DNA of 46,129 bases from an uncultured Flavobacteriaceae bacterium. GTDB lineage: Bacteria; Bacteroidota; Bacteroidia; Flavobacteriales; Flavobacteriaceae. The translations under genes were made by a program, and so were the position numbers. The first letter of the stretch is position 1. Every line of letters begins with the position of its first letter. Below are positions 1-8,960 of the stretch, one piece after another. Below the pieces are notes generated by a model that saw nothing but the letters and a program-made list of their open reading frames with translations, was not told the DNA's origin and searched no databases. The DNA is taken from the NCBI GenBank assembly GCA_913051755.1, contig CAJXBR010000005.1, forward strand, positions 1 to 46,129, given 5' to 3'.

Positions 1-62
1 AGCGTAAAACGCTCGAGCGCATACAACATATGCTTAAAACTGGTAAACCTTTAAGGAATTAA
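1..62 (+). CDS. C-terminal end of 3-hydroxyacyl-CoA dehydrogenase/enoyl-CoA hydratase (partial)
   Basis: Only the last 19 codons are inside the window (reading from base 3, stop TAA at 60-62). The peptide ends KTGKPLRN, a basic, Gly-Lys-Pro-containing tail like those I recall from flavobacterial FadB/FadJ-type bifunctional beta-oxidation enzymes. The stop is 3 bases before the thiolase start, so the two genes are almost certainly co-transcribed, and a FadB-type enzyme is the usual partner of a FadA thiolase. The identity rests mainly on this context, because 19 residues cannot prove a family. Confidence 0.6.
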   Translation, partial: RKTLERIQHMLKTGKPLRN

Positions 63-65
63 CAC

Positions 66-1247
66 ATGAAAACAACCTACATCGTAAGAGCACACCGGAC
101 AGCAGTTGGCAAAGCGCCTAGAGGTTTATTCAGATTCAAACGACCTGATGAACTCGCTGCTGAAACCATTGAACATATGATAGGTACCCTTACCGATTTT
201 GACGTCAATGCAATCGATGATGTTCTCATTGGAAATGCAATGCCAGAGGCTGAACAAGGTCTCAACATGGCTCGACTGATATCGTTGATGGGACTCAAAA
301 CAATCGAAGTACCAGGTGTGACTGTCAATCGTTATTGTGCATCGGGAATAGAGACGATTGCCATGGGGAATGCCAAAATCAAGTCTGGAATGGCAGAATG
401 CATCATCGCTGGTGGTGTTGAAAGCATGAGCTATATTCCCATGGGTGGTTACAAGCCTGCACCTGATTACAAAGCAGCCATTGAAGGAAATGAAGATTAC
501 TATTGGGGTATGGGTCTGACTGCTGAGGCAGTTGCCAATCAGTATAACATCTCTAGAGAAGACCAAGATGCTTTTGCCTATGAATCGCATCAAAAAGCAC
601 TTGCAGCACAAAAAAATGGGGCCTTCACCGACCAGATTGTACCCATTGATATTGAAGAAGTATATGTCGATGACAATGGTAAAAAAGCAACACGCACCTA
701 TACTGTTGATCGAGACGAAGGGCCAAGAGCTGATACCAGTTTGGAAGCATTGGCAAGATTGCGCCCTGTATTTGCCAATAATGGATCTGTAACAGCTGGC
801 AACTCATCTCAAACCAGCGATGGAGCAGCTGTATTATTGATGATGACAGAGGACATGGTTAAAAAACACAACCTCACTCCTATTGCTAGGCTGGTGAGCT
901 ACGCAACTGCAGGCGTTCCACCCAAGATTATGGGAATTGGGCCTGTGGCTGCGATTCCAAAAGCGTTAGATCAAGCTGGTCTAAAGCTCAAGGACATAGA
1001 GCAAATCGAACTCAATGAGGCCTTTGCTGCACAATCACTTGCTGTGATTCGAGAACTTGACATCAACCCTACGATTGTAAATGTTAATGGTGGTGCCATT
1101 GCACTTGGACACCCATTGGGTTGTACAGGTACCAAATTGTCTGTCCAGTTGTTTGAGGAGATGAAGAAGAGAAAACAAAAATATGGAATGGTAACAATGT
1201 GTGTTGGTACTGGACAAGGTGCTGCAGGTGTTTATGAATTAATATAA
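66..1247 (+). CDS. fadA: Acetyl-CoA C-acyltransferase (3-ketoacyl-CoA thiolase)
   Basis: Thiolase of 393 aa, the usual length. It cleaves 3-ketoacyl-CoA with CoA to release acetyl-CoA, the last step of each beta-oxidation cycle, in the cytoplasm. The acylated cysteine is Cys91 in the motif VNRYCASG. The C-terminal active-site residues are His349 in GGAIALGHPLG and Cys379 in MCVGTGQG. The ATG at 66 gives the normal N-terminus (MKTTYIVRAHRTAVGK). It lies 3 bases after the upstream stop and 4 bases before the acyl-CoA dehydrogenase, so this is the middle gene of a fatty-acid oxidation operon. A biosynthetic acetoacetyl-CoA thiolase is the alternative, but the operon favours degradation. Confidence 0.93.
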   Translation: MKTTYIVRAHRTAVGKAPRGLFRFKRPDELAAETIEHMIGTLTDFDVNAIDDVLIGNAMPEAEQGLNMARLISLMGLKTIEVPGVTVNRYCASGIETIAMGNAKIKSGMAECIIAGGVESMSYIPMGGYKPAPDYKAAIEGNEDYYWGMGLTAEAVANQYNISREDQDAFAYESHQKALAAQKNGAFTDQIVPIDIEEVYVDDNGKKATRTYTVDRDEGPRADTSLEALARLRPVFANNGSVTAGNSSQTSDGAAVLLMMTEDMVKKHNLTPIARLVSYATAGVPPKIMGIGPVAAIPKALDQAGLKLKDIEQIELNEAFAAQSLAVIRELDINPTIVNVNGGAIALGHPLGCTGTKLSVQLFEEMKKRKQKYGMVTMCVGTGQGAAGVYELI

Positions 1248-1251
1248 AAAT

Positions 1252-3054
1252 ATGGAAACGAAAGAAATAACAAGAACAAGAGGTGGTGCTTTTTTGCTGC
1301 AAGAAACCCACCCAGAAAATGTTTTTACTCCTGAGGATTTTAGTGAAGAACAACGCATGATGCGCGACGCTGTGAAGGAGTTTATCGATCGAGAGGTATG
1401 GCCCAACAAACATCGTTTTGAGCAGAAAGACTATGACTTCACATTTGAGTTGATGCGAAAAGCAGGGGAACTTGGTTTTTTAGGAATTTGTGTACCTGAA
1501 GCCTATGGCGGACTTGAAATGGGGTTTGTATCAACAATGCTCGTATGCGATTATTTTTCAGGAGCAACTGGCTCTTTATCAACTGCTTATGGCGCGCACA
1601 CAGGCATTGGTATCATGCCCATTGTTCTCTATGGAACAGAGGAACAAAAACAAAAATATGTACCCAAACTCGCCTCTGGTGAAGAAATTGGATGTTATTG
1701 TCTCACTGAGCCTGGTGCAGGGTCAGATGCAAACAGTGGAAAAACAAAAGCTGTTCTTTCTGATGATGGTACTCACTATAAAATTAGTGGTCAAAAAATA
1801 TGGATTTCCAATGCAGGTTATGCAAGTGTGATGATTGTTTTTGCACGTATAGAAGATGATAAGAACATTACTGGTTTTATTGTGCCTTACGACCCCAAAA
1901 ATGGTATCACTTTAGGGGAAGAGGAGCATAAGCTAGGAATCCATGCATCATCGACGAGACAAGTCTTTTTTAGTGACACCAAAGTGCCTGTTGAAAACAT
2001 GCTATCCGAGCGTGGAAACGGATTTAAAATTGCGATGAACGCACTCAATGTCGGTCGAATTAAACTTGCTGTTGCTTGCATCGACGCACAACGCCGAACA
2101 GTGAGTGAAAGTGTTCGTTATGCCAACGAAAGAATACAATTCAAAACACCCATTAGTCAATTTGGAGCAATCAAGCAAAAAATAGCCAATATGGCTACAA
2201 ATTGCTACGTTGGGGAATCGGGTTGTTATCGTGCTGCAAAAGACATCGAAGATCGTATTACAATCAGAGCCGAATCGGGAATAAGTCATCAAGAGGCCGA
2301 GTTGAAAGGAGTTGAAGAATATGTGATCGAATGTTCCATTTTAAAAGTTGCTGTTTCTGAACACACCCAAGACTGCACAGACGAGGGCGTTCAGATTTTT
2401 GGTGGTATGGGCTATTCGGCAGAAATGCCAATGGAATCGGCCTGGCGCGATGCTCGTATCTCTCGAATATATGAGGGTACCAATGAAATCAATCGAATGC
2501 TAACTGTTGGTATGCTCATCAAAAAAGCCATAAAGGGTCATCTTGATTTGATTGGCCCTGCAACAGCTGTTGGTGAAGAACTTTTGGGTATCCCATCGTT
2601 TGATACACCAGATTTTTCAGCGCCATTAAGTGAGGAAAAATCGATTCTTAGAAACCTTAAAAAGGTTTTTTTGATGATTGCAGGTGCTGGCGTGCAGAAG
2701 TATGGAACAGAGCTTGAACAACACCAACAGCTTTTATTGGCTGTTTCTGATATCTTGATTGAGATCTATATGGTGGAATCGGCGATACTTCGGACAGAAA
2801 AAAACATCAATCGATATGGAGTTGACGCACAGCAAACGCAACTCGCGATGACAAAACTATATCTATTTCAAGCAGTCGAAAAAATACAATCCAAAGGTAA
2901 AGAAGCCATCATTTCGTCAGCAGAAGGGGATGAACAAAAAATGCTTCTTATGGGTCTAAAGCGATTTACAAAGTATGCGAACCACCCAAATGTGATAGAC
3001 TTGCGCAAACAAATCGCTGATAAAGTGATTGCTGAAAATCAGTATTGTTTATAA
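1252..3054 (+). CDS. Acyl-CoA dehydrogenase with C-terminal extension
   Basis: FAD enzyme of 600 aa that makes trans-2-enoyl-CoA, the first step of beta-oxidation. Residues about 30-420 form the standard fold: the N-terminal helical domain, the flavin/substrate motif CYCLTEPGAGSDA at 148-160, and GGMGYSAEMPMESAWRDA near 384-401. The likely catalytic base is Glu408 in RIYEGTNE, the position used by medium-chain enzymes. Residues about 430-600 are an extra helical domain, making the protein longer than the common 380-aa enzymes but similar to the very-long-chain type. It starts 4 bases after fadA. The chain-length preference cannot be read from sequence. Confidence 0.92.
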   Translation: METKEITRTRGGAFLLQETHPENVFTPEDFSEEQRMMRDAVKEFIDREVWPNKHRFEQKDYDFTFELMRKAGELGFLGICVPEAYGGLEMGFVSTMLVCDYFSGATGSLSTAYGAHTGIGIMPIVLYGTEEQKQKYVPKLASGEEIGCYCLTEPGAGSDANSGKTKAVLSDDGTHYKISGQKIWISNAGYASVMIVFARIEDDKNITGFIVPYDPKNGITLGEEEHKLGIHASSTRQVFFSDTKVPVENMLSERGNGFKIAMNALNVGRIKLAVACIDAQRRTVSESVRYANERIQFKTPISQFGAIKQKIANMATNCYVGESGCYRAAKDIEDRITIRAESGISHQEAELKGVEEYVIECSILKVAVSEHTQDCTDEGVQIFGGMGYSAEMPMESAWRDARISRIYEGTNEINRMLTVGMLIKKAIKGHLDLIGPATAVGEELLGIPSFDTPDFSAPLSEEKSILRNLKKVFLMIAGAGVQKYGTELEQHQQLLLAVSDILIEIYMVESAILRTEKNINRYGVDAQQTQLAMTKLYLFQAVEKIQSKGKEAIISSAEGDEQKMLLMGLKRFTKYANHPNVIDLRKQIADKVIAENQYCL

Positions 3055-3138
3055 TCTAGGGTAGCGAAAGTACTATATCTAGTAAGAGTTAGCTATACAG
3101 CTGGAATGGTAACCAAACAAATGATTAAGTCTTAAACT

Positions 3139-4119
3139 CTACTCCAAAAACCCTTTTTCACGCATCCAGTCGTCATTGTAGATTTTAGTCACATAGCGAC
3201 TACCAGAGTCGTGTAGCAACACCACAACAACATCGTCAGGACCAAAGTGTTCTTTGAGTTGTAAGACCCCTTTGATGGCAGCTCCACACGAGTTTCCTGC
3301 AAAAATACCTTCTTCTTTTGCGAGCTTACGTGTGTATACTGCAGCATCTTTGTCAGTGACCTTTTCAAAAGCATCAATCAAGTCAAAGTCAACGTTTTCT
3401 GGTAGGATGTCCTCCCCTATTCCTTCTGTAACATAGGGGTATATTTCTTTTTCATCAAAAACACCAGTTTCATGATACTTCTTAAAAACAGAGCCATAAG
3501 TATCAATCCCCCAAACTTTTATGACTGGATTTTTTTCTTTTAAATATTTCGCCACGCCAGAGATCGTTCCACCTGTACCCACCCCAACAACAAAGTGAGT
3601 GATTTTTCCTTTTGTTTGCTTCCAAATTTCTGGGCCAGTTTGCTCATAATGAGCAACTGCATTAGAAGGATTGTCATATTGGTTCACATACCAGGCATTG
3701 GGTGTTTCCTCTGCAATACGCTTTGAAGTCGAATAGTACGAACGAGGGTCTTCAGCTGGCACATCAGTAGGACAAACAACCACCTCCGCACCCACAGCAC
3801 GCAACACATCAAATTTGGTTGGGGATTGCTTGTCGTTGGATACGCAAATCAGTTTATATCCCTTGACTATAGCAGCAAGCGCCAGACCCATCCCAGTGTT
3901 GCCTGATGTCCCTTCAACGATGGTGCCTCCTGGTTGAAGTCGTCCATCTGCCTCTGCATCTTCAATCATTTTGAGTGCCATTCGATCCTTGACAGAATTA
4001 CCAGGATTAAAATATTCCACCTTTGCTAACACCAATGCATCGATCTCATTTGTGATTGAGTTGAGCTTAATCAAGGGCGTGTTGCCTATGGTTTCAAGGA
4101 TATTCTTCGCATATTTCAT
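3139..4119 (-). CDS. PLP-dependent cysteine synthase / cystathionine beta-synthase-like protein
   Basis: Fold-type II PLP enzyme of 326 aa. The Schiff-base lysine is Lys44 in NPGNSVKDR. The asparagine loop is EGTSGNTG at 69-76, and the PLP-phosphate loop is VGTGGTISG in the middle of the chain. The C-terminal SGSRYVTKIYNDDWM resembles the end of the catalytic core of cystathionine beta-synthase more than that of CysK. No CBS regulatory domain or haem-binding N-terminus is present. It therefore makes either cysteine from O-acetylserine plus sulfide, or cystathionine from serine plus homocysteine; sequence alone does not decide. A consensus -7 element lies 4 bases before the start codon, so the mRNA may be leaderless. 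Confidence 0.85.
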   Translation of the reverse strand: MKYAKNILETIGNTPLIKLNSITNEIDALVLAKVEYFNPGNSVKDRMALKMIEDAEADGRLQPGGTIVEGTSGNTGMGLALAAIVKGYKLICVSNDKQSPTKFDVLRAVGAEVVVCPTDVPAEDPRSYYSTSKRIAEETPNAWYVNQYDNPSNAVAHYEQTGPEIWKQTKGKITHFVVGVGTGGTISGVAKYLKEKNPVIKVWGIDTYGSVFKKYHETGVFDEKEIYPYVTEGIGEDILPENVDFDLIDAFEKVTDKDAAVYTRKLAKEEGIFAGNSCGAAIKGVLQLKEHFGPDDVVVVLLHDSGSRYVTKIYNDDWMREKGFLE

Positions 4120-4123
4120 ACTG

Positions 4124-4131
4124 CAAATGTA
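4124..4131 (-). promoter_or_regulatory. Predicted -7 element TACATTTG of the cysteine synthase-like gene
   Basis: An exact match to the Bacteroidetes TAnnTTTG -7 element, read on the minus strand. Its last base is only 4 bases before the ATG at 4119, so the predicted transcript start falls at or next to the start codon. No convincing -33 TTG lies at the usual spacing. Confidence 0.5.
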
Positions 4132-4179
4132 CTGTATAGAGCAGAGATAAGAAATGTATTGACAGAAGAAATGTGGGCT

Positions 4180-5403
4180 TTACACTCTTCGCAACGCTCG
4201 AATGGGTGTGACTTTGGATATTATAAATGAAGGAATCAACAGCATTAATAAACAAATAACAAAGGTTCCAATATTGATTGCAGCTATCATTGGCACATCA
4301 AACGCAATTGGTACTGTGGTGACGTAGTAGGATGTGGGATCAAGGGTAATCCAAGCTGTTTTGTGTTGTAGGAAAAGGAGGCCAAGACCCAATAAATTCC
4401 CCCAAAACATCCCAATTCCAATCAGATAACCAGCATTGTACAAAAAGACTTTCTGTGTTGACCATTGTTGCATCCCCAACACTCCAAGCAAGCCAATCAT
4501 TTGCGTTCTTTCAAGGATAAGTACCAGCAAAGCAGTAATCATATTGATGCCACCTACAATGATCATTATCATAACAATCAGGGCGATATTGGTGTCGAAA
4601 AGTGAGATCCAATTAAAAATATCAGGGTAGCGCTCCTTGACGTTCTGCAAGTCGTATGGGGCAGGAACTTGGTCATAAACTCTTTCAGATAAGCTTTTGA
4701 TATCATCAAAATCTTTCAATGTCATTTCAAGAGCCCCGACCAAATGTGATTCCCATTGATATATTTTTTGAATGTGTCGCAAGTCAGCAAAAGCAATTCG
4801 CTGATCGAAATCAGGAAAACCAGAGTCATATAGACCAGAGACGACAAAACTTCTTCGAATGGGAAGTCGATCTTCAAATAAAAAAAATGAAGATATGCGA
4901 TCTCCTGTGTTAACTCCCAATATTTTGGCAATATGCTTAGACACTAAAATTTCTCTGCTCGTTGTAGCACCAATGACTGGCAATCGACCATCGATGAGAT
5001 AATCCTCAAAAGCATTCCACTGGTAGGTAGAATCAATCCCTTTGAGTAACCCACCAGTAAAGTGTTCGTCTGTTTTAAAAACAGTTGATGCATAGGCAAC
5101 TGGGTTGACAAAAGCGATGTCTTGCGTCTCAAGGTTGGATGTAATCAGTTGGGAATCAATGCCCTCAAGAGTTGCGTTGGTTGAATTGCTTTCATAGGTT
5201 GACACGCGAAGATGCCCTTCAAAAGAGCTAATTTTATCTTTGATTTTATTTTGAAAACCAACACCAGTGCCGATGGCAATGTGCATCGCCACCAATCCTA
5301 TTGTGATTGCAATGATTCCGATTTTAATAATTGGCGACGAAACACTATTTTTATAGGACTTCGCACCAATGATGCGTTTGGCTATGAACAGACTAATTTT
5401 CAA
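4180..5403 (-). CDS. ABC transporter permease of the LolC/LolE (FtsX-like) family
   Basis: Inner-membrane protein of 407 aa. One transmembrane segment lies near residues 26-48. A large periplasmic domain of about 220 residues follows, then three transmembrane segments between about 270 and 400, including IALIVMIMIIVGGINMI. This 1+3 layout with a MacB-like periplasmic domain is typical of LolC/LolE, which extract lipoproteins from the inner membrane for delivery to the outer membrane. The start MKISLFIAKRII matches the family N-terminus. No LolD ATPase is adjacent, so it must pair with a distant one. The start codon is 3 bases from the divergent namZ-like GTG, and a TATTTTTG element sits inside that gene. 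Confidence 0.85.
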   Translation of the reverse strand: MKISLFIAKRIIGAKSYKNSVSSPIIKIGIIAITIGLVAMHIAIGTGVGFQNKIKDKISSFEGHLRVSTYESNSTNATLEGIDSQLITSNLETQDIAFVNPVAYASTVFKTDEHFTGGLLKGIDSTYQWNAFEDYLIDGRLPVIGATTSREILVSKHIAKILGVNTGDRISSFFLFEDRLPIRRSFVVSGLYDSGFPDFDQRIAFADLRHIQKIYQWESHLVGALEMTLKDFDDIKSLSERVYDQVPAPYDLQNVKERYPDIFNWISLFDTNIALIVMIMIIVGGINMITALLVLILERTQMIGLLGVLGMQQWSTQKVFLYNAGYLIGIGMFWGNLLGLGLLFLQHKTAWITLDPTSYYVTTVPIAFDVPMIAAINIGTFVICLLMLLIPSFIISKVTPIRALRRV

Positions 5404-5406
5404 CCT

Positions 5407-6576
5407 GTGATTGATTTACTCAAAAATACCGTTTTTTTTGTCTTTGTTGTTTCAAACATAAGCCTTTTTGCGCAAGTGCAACCTGGTGCACACCAAACAG
5501 ATGAATATCTGCCACTTTTGATCGGAAAGCAGGTAGGTGTTGTTGGAAATCAAAGCAGTCTAGTGATCATTGATGGAAAAAGGATTCATCTGATCGATCA
5601 TTTAATCGAACTAGGGGTTGACATTAGTAAAGTATTTGCGCCAGAGCATGGGTTTAGGGGTAAAGAAGATGCAGGTGCATTGATCGATGACGTACTAGAT
5701 CCAAAAACTGGTACTCACATTGTTTCACTCCATGGAAAAACACGAAAACCTACCGCCAAACACTTGGAGGATATCGATGTTCTAGTTTTTGATATCCAAG
5801 ACGTTGGTGTACGATTTTTTACCTATTTATCTACTTTGCATTTGGTATTAGAGGCCTGCGCAGATGCAGACGTTGCTGTAATAGTCCTCGATCGTCCCAA
5901 TCCCAATGCGCATTATGTTGATGGTCCTGTTATGGAAAAAGAAAACAAAAGCTTTTTGGGTAAAGTTCCCATTCCTCTTGTCTATGGAATGACCATTGGT
6001 GAATATGCTAAAATGTTGGTCGGAGAACAGTGGCTAGACACCAACAATAGTGTGTCACTCCAAGTGATTCCTGTGAAAAATTATACACACAATACACCTT
6101 ATAAATTCCCAACTCGTCCCTCTCCAAACTTACCCAATATGCAATCTGTGATGTTGTATCCGAGTTTGGGTTTGTTTGAAGGAACAACAGTAAACGCAGG
6201 TCGAGGGACTTCTCATCCCTTTCAGCAATTTGGCGCTTCTTTTTTAGATGCATCACATTTTAATCATCAATATATTCCAAAGCCAATGTCGGGAGCTTCA
6301 AACCCCAAAGAAAATGGTAAAACTTGTCATGGTGTTGACCTGAGAAATCATCCCAAATTGAATCGAGTTAACATCGATTGGCTGATGCAAGCATATGCGC
6401 ATAGCATTCAACCTGAGGAGTTTTTCTTAGACCCTGGATTTCGACGCCACGCTGGGACTTCGACTCTTGCAGCACAAATAAAAAATGGTGTGAGCGCATC
6501 AAAAATCAGAGAGAGTTGGCAATCTAACATCAACGCATTTTTAAACATCAGAAAAAAATATCTTATTTACCAGTAG
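5407..6576 (+). CDS. Exo-beta-N-acetylmuramidase NamZ-type protein (DUF1343), secreted
   Basis: The gene codes for 389 aa if it starts at GTG 5407. That start gives a clean signal peptide (hydrophobic NTVFFVFVVSNISLFA, cleavage near residue 22), whereas upstream in-frame codons read through the divergent permease gene and look random. The DUF1343 hallmarks are QVGVVGNQSSL near 42-52, VFAPEHGFRG at 77-85 (Glu80 and His81), and FDIQDVGVRFFTY with LDRPNPNA in the centre. Characterised NamZ (GH171) removes terminal N-acetylmuramic acid from peptidoglycan fragments. This protein probably does so in the periplasm for wall recycling or scavenging. Its 3' end overlaps the convergent hydroxylase gene by 14 bases. 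Confidence 0.85.
   Translation: MIDLLKNTVFFVFVVSNISLFAQVQPGAHQTDEYLPLLIGKQVGVVGNQSSLVIIDGKRIHLIDHLIELGVDISKVFAPEHGFRGKEDAGALIDDVLDPKTGTHIVSLHGKTRKPTAKHLEDIDVLVFDIQDVGVRFFTYLSTLHLVLEACADADVAVIVLDRPNPNAHYVDGPVMEKENKSFLGKVPIPLVYGMTIGEYAKMLVGEQWLDTNNSVSLQVIPVKNYTHNTPYKFPTRPSPNLPNMQSVMLYPSLGLFEGTTVNAGRGTSHPFQQFGASFLDASHFNHQYIPKPMSGASNPKENGKTCHGVDLRNHPKLNRVNIDWLMQAYAHSIQPEEFFLDPGFRRHAGTSTLAAQIKNGVSASKIRESWQSNINAFLNIRKKYLIYQ
5421..5428 (-). promoter_or_regulatory. Predicted -7 element TATTTTTG of the LolC/E-like permease gene
   Basis: An exact TAnnTTTG match on the minus strand, 17 bases before the ATG at 5403. A TTTG lies upstream, but 24 bases away instead of about 19-21. The element lies within the signal-peptide codons of the divergent DUF1343 gene. 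Confidence 0.45.
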
Positions 6577-7390
6577 TTGGCTTTCTGTAACGCTGAAAAG
6601 GTTGTTTGAGAAGACTTCGCAATGAACTGTTTTCTTTTTCATCAGGAAAAACATCAACACCATAGACTATTTTTTCAGGATCTAGATACATATATGTTCC
6701 TAGTAATCGATCCCATATGGAAAAGATATTTCCATAGTTTGAGTCAGTGTATGGAAGGACGTAGTGGTGATGCATTTTGTGCATGTTTGGAGAAACAATA
6801 AAATAACTCAGAAGTATATCCAATCGTTGCGACAACTTGATATTTGCATGGTTAAACTGGCTCAACAAAGCTGAAAGTGATTGGTACAGCATGACAACTC
6901 CTATGGGTGCCCCAATGAGAAAAACCCCAAGGGTAGTGAACACAAAACGAACAACACTCTCGAAAGGATGATGACGATTGGCTGTTGTGGTGTCGACATG
7001 ATGATCCGAATGATGAACAAGATGTACCATCCAAAGAGGTTTTACCTTATGTTCTGTCCAATGCGCGAGATATGCACCAATAAAATCGAGCAACATAACT
7101 CCGAGAATCACATAAAGCCATAGTGGCATTTCAACAGCGTTGAGAAGCCCAAATTGGTTTGCAGTGACCCAATCAGCAGTTCGAAGGAGAATAAATGCCA
7201 ATGAAAAGTTGACGATTATGGTAGTTAGTGTAAAGAAGAGGTTAGGAAGCGCGTGTTTCCATTTTTTATATTGAAAACGATACAGTGGTAACACTCCTTC
7301 AATCAACCAAAAAAAAGTGACTCCTCCGACAAGAATCATACTTCTATGAGCTGGGGGGATGCTCTCAAAATAACTGATTATCCATTCCAT
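6563..7390 (-). CDS. Sterol desaturase / fatty acid hydroxylase superfamily membrane protein
   Basis: Integral membrane di-iron oxygenase of 275 aa. The histidine clusters expected for the two irons are all present: HWTEH at 110-114, HLVHHSDHH at 123-131, RHHP at 139-142, and HKMHHH at 204-209. Hydrophobic segments lie around 18-36, 52-70, 89-108 and 150-172. Bacterial relatives hydroxylate or desaturate lipids, carotenoids or ether lipids; the substrate here is unknown. A carotenoid hydroxylase role is conceivable in a retinal-using organism, but nothing in the sequence proves it. It overlaps the convergent DUF1343 gene by 14 bases. Confidence 0.85.
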   Translation of the reverse strand: MEWIISYFESIPPAHRSMILVGGVTFFWLIEGVLPLYRFQYKKWKHALPNLFFTLTTIIVNFSLAFILLRTADWVTANQFGLLNAVEMPLWLYVILGVMLLDFIGAYLAHWTEHKVKPLWMVHLVHHSDHHVDTTTANRHHPFESVVRFVFTTLGVFLIGAPIGVVMLYQSLSALLSQFNHANIKLSQRLDILLSYFIVSPNMHKMHHHYVLPYTDSNYGNIFSIWDRLLGTYMYLDPEKIVYGVDVFPDEKENSSLRSLLKQPFQRYRKPTTGK

Positions 7391-7464
7391 AGCTTTTCTT
7401 TTTTCAGGCTAAACTTACTAAAAAAAATAAACTCTAACCACTTGAGAATCAAAACACTCCTGCC

Positions 7465-8082
7465 CTAGGGGATGTTCATGTATTTGTGAGTTTGGAGAGA
7501 TGCCTTCCATTTGGGGTGTTGAAGTACATAATCAACTATCATAGGCATCACTTGCTCGCGTTTGCTCCATTCAGGTTGTAAAAATAATTTACAATTGGGT
7601 TGTACTTTCTTCGCTTGTTCTTCAGCAAAAACAAAGTCGTTTTGATTATACACAATCAATTTGAGTTCGTCTGCGACTTTATAAATATCGTTAAGGGGCA
7701 ACATTCTTTTTTTTGGAGAAAGGCAAATCCAATCCCAATCGCCCGAAAGTGGATAAGCACCTGAGGTTTCGATGTGAGTTACCAAATTTTCGCCTCGCAA
7801 ACCAGCTGTAAGGGGTGCCATATTCCACATAAGTGGCTCTCCTCCAGTCACTACAATTGTATTGGAGTATTGTTTTGCATTATTGATGATTGTTGAAATT
7901 TCAGTTGGTGGGTGTTTTTCAGCATCCCAACTCTCTTTGACATCACACCAATGGCAACCAACATCACAGCCTCCAATTCGAACAAAATAAGCTGCACTTC
8001 CTTTGTGATAACCCTCACCCTGTATGGTGTAAAACTCTTCCATCAAAGGAACAACTAGACCAGATTTCAGGGCCTCATTCAT
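7465..8082 (-). CDS. queE: 7-carboxy-7-deazaguanine synthase
   Basis: Radical SAM enzyme of 205 aa. It contracts 6-carboxy-tetrahydropterin to 7-carboxy-7-deazaguanine in the queuosine tRNA-modification pathway. The [4Fe-4S] motif C-x3-C-x2-C is Cys39, Cys43 and Cys46 in GGCDVGCHWCD. The SAM-binding TGGEP is at 79-83, and the N-terminal EEFYTIQGEGYHKG is the typical substrate-binding start. The ATG at 8082 overlaps the folD stop in ATGA, which implies translational coupling. It is the last gene of the ffh-folD-queE unit. Confidence 0.92.
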   Translation of the reverse strand: MNEALKSGLVVPLMEEFYTIQGEGYHKGSAAYFVRIGGCDVGCHWCDVKESWDAEKHPPTEISTIINNAKQYSNTIVVTGGEPLMWNMAPLTAGLRGENLVTHIETSGAYPLSGDWDWICLSPKKRMLPLNDIYKVADELKLIVYNQNDFVFAEEQAKKVQPNCKLFLQPEWSKREQVMPMIVDYVLQHPKWKASLQTHKYMNIP

Positions 8083-8960
8083 AGGTCAGCGTAGCGTGTA
8101 TACGCATGATATGTATTTTGCAAAAGCATCGCAATCGTCATTGGGCCAACACCTCCTGGAACTGGGGTGATATAACTCGCCTTCTCTTTGACGTTTTCAT
8201 AATCCACATCGCCAGTAATCACATAACCCTTTGGTTTTGATTCGTCGGATACGCGGGTAATCCCAACGTCAATGATGATGGCTCCTTCCTTAATCATATC
8301 TTGGGTCAAAAAATTAGGAACACCCAAAGCAGAAACAACAATATCTGCTTCCTTAGTGATGGCCTCTAAATTCTTCGTTCGGCTATGAGTAAGTGTAACC
8401 GTGGCGTTACCCGGCGATGATTTTCGACTCAACAAAATACTCATCGGACGACCGACAATATTGCTGCGGCCAATAACAACTGCATGTTTTCCAGAAATAT
8501 CAATCTTATACCTGTCTAAAAGTTCAATAATTCCATATGGTGTAGCAGGAATAAAGCTTTCCATATTCAAAGCCATCTTACCAAAATTGGTTGGATGAAA
8601 CCCATCAACATCTTTGTGAGGATCAACTGCCATGAGGACTTTTTCTTCGTCAATGTGTTTTGGTAAAGGAAGTTGAACGATAAAACCATCAATCTCTTTG
8701 TCAGTGTTCAAACTGTGAATTTGCTGGAGTAATTCGTCTTCTGATGTTGTTTCTGGTAAATGAATCAAGGTAGATTGATAACCTATTTTTTGACAGGAGC
8801 GAACCTTACTCCCAACATAAGTTAAACTGGCACCATCATTTCCTACCAAAACAGCTGCCAGGTGAGGTGGTCTTTTACCCTTTTTCATTAACTCATCTAC
8901 AAGAACTGAAAGTTCAGATTTGATATCATTACTTCTTTTCTTTCCGTCTAAAATTATCAT
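8079..8960 (-). CDS. folD: Bifunctional methylenetetrahydrofolate dehydrogenase / methenyltetrahydrofolate cyclohydrolase
   Basis: Cytoplasmic one-carbon enzyme of 293 aa, standard length. It interconverts 5,10-methylene-, 5,10-methenyl- and 10-formyl-tetrahydrofolate. The signature YVGSKVRSC contains Tyr48 and the catalytic Lys52. Further motifs are DGFHPTNFGKM, the NADP-binding GRSNIVGRPM, and the C-terminal PGGVGPMT. It shares 4-base ATGA overlaps with ffh upstream and queE downstream, so the three are translated from one message. Formate or formyl groups made with FolD feed initiator-tRNA and purine synthesis, which suits a translation-related operon. Confidence 0.96.
   Translation of the reverse strand: MIILDGKKRSNDIKSELSVLVDELMKKGKRPPHLAAVLVGNDGASLTYVGSKVRSCQKIGYQSTLIHLPETTSEDELLQQIHSLNTDKEIDGFIVQLPLPKHIDEEKVLMAVDPHKDVDGFHPTNFGKMALNMESFIPATPYGIIELLDRYKIDISGKHAVVIGRSNIVGRPMSILLSRKSSPGNATVTLTHSRTKNLEAITKEADIVVSALGVPNFLTQDMIKEGAIIIDVGITRVSDESKPKGYVITGDVDYENVKEKASYITPVPGGVGPMTIAMLLQNTYHAYTRYADL

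Noticed and set aside
126..611. Open frame on the minus strand opposite the thiolase, 161 aa
   Set aside because: It lies wholly antisense to a gene with intact thiolase motifs and its translation has no recognisable domain; long antisense frames are common in this codon usage.
3055..3138. Terminator between the acyl-CoA dehydrogenase and the cysteine synthase-like gene
   Set aside because: The 84-base convergent gap has no clear GC stem followed by a T-tract.
5212..5406. N-terminal extension of the DUF1343 protein by 65 residues
   Set aside because: It is antisense to the permease N-terminus and looks random; GTG 5407 gives a proper signal peptide.
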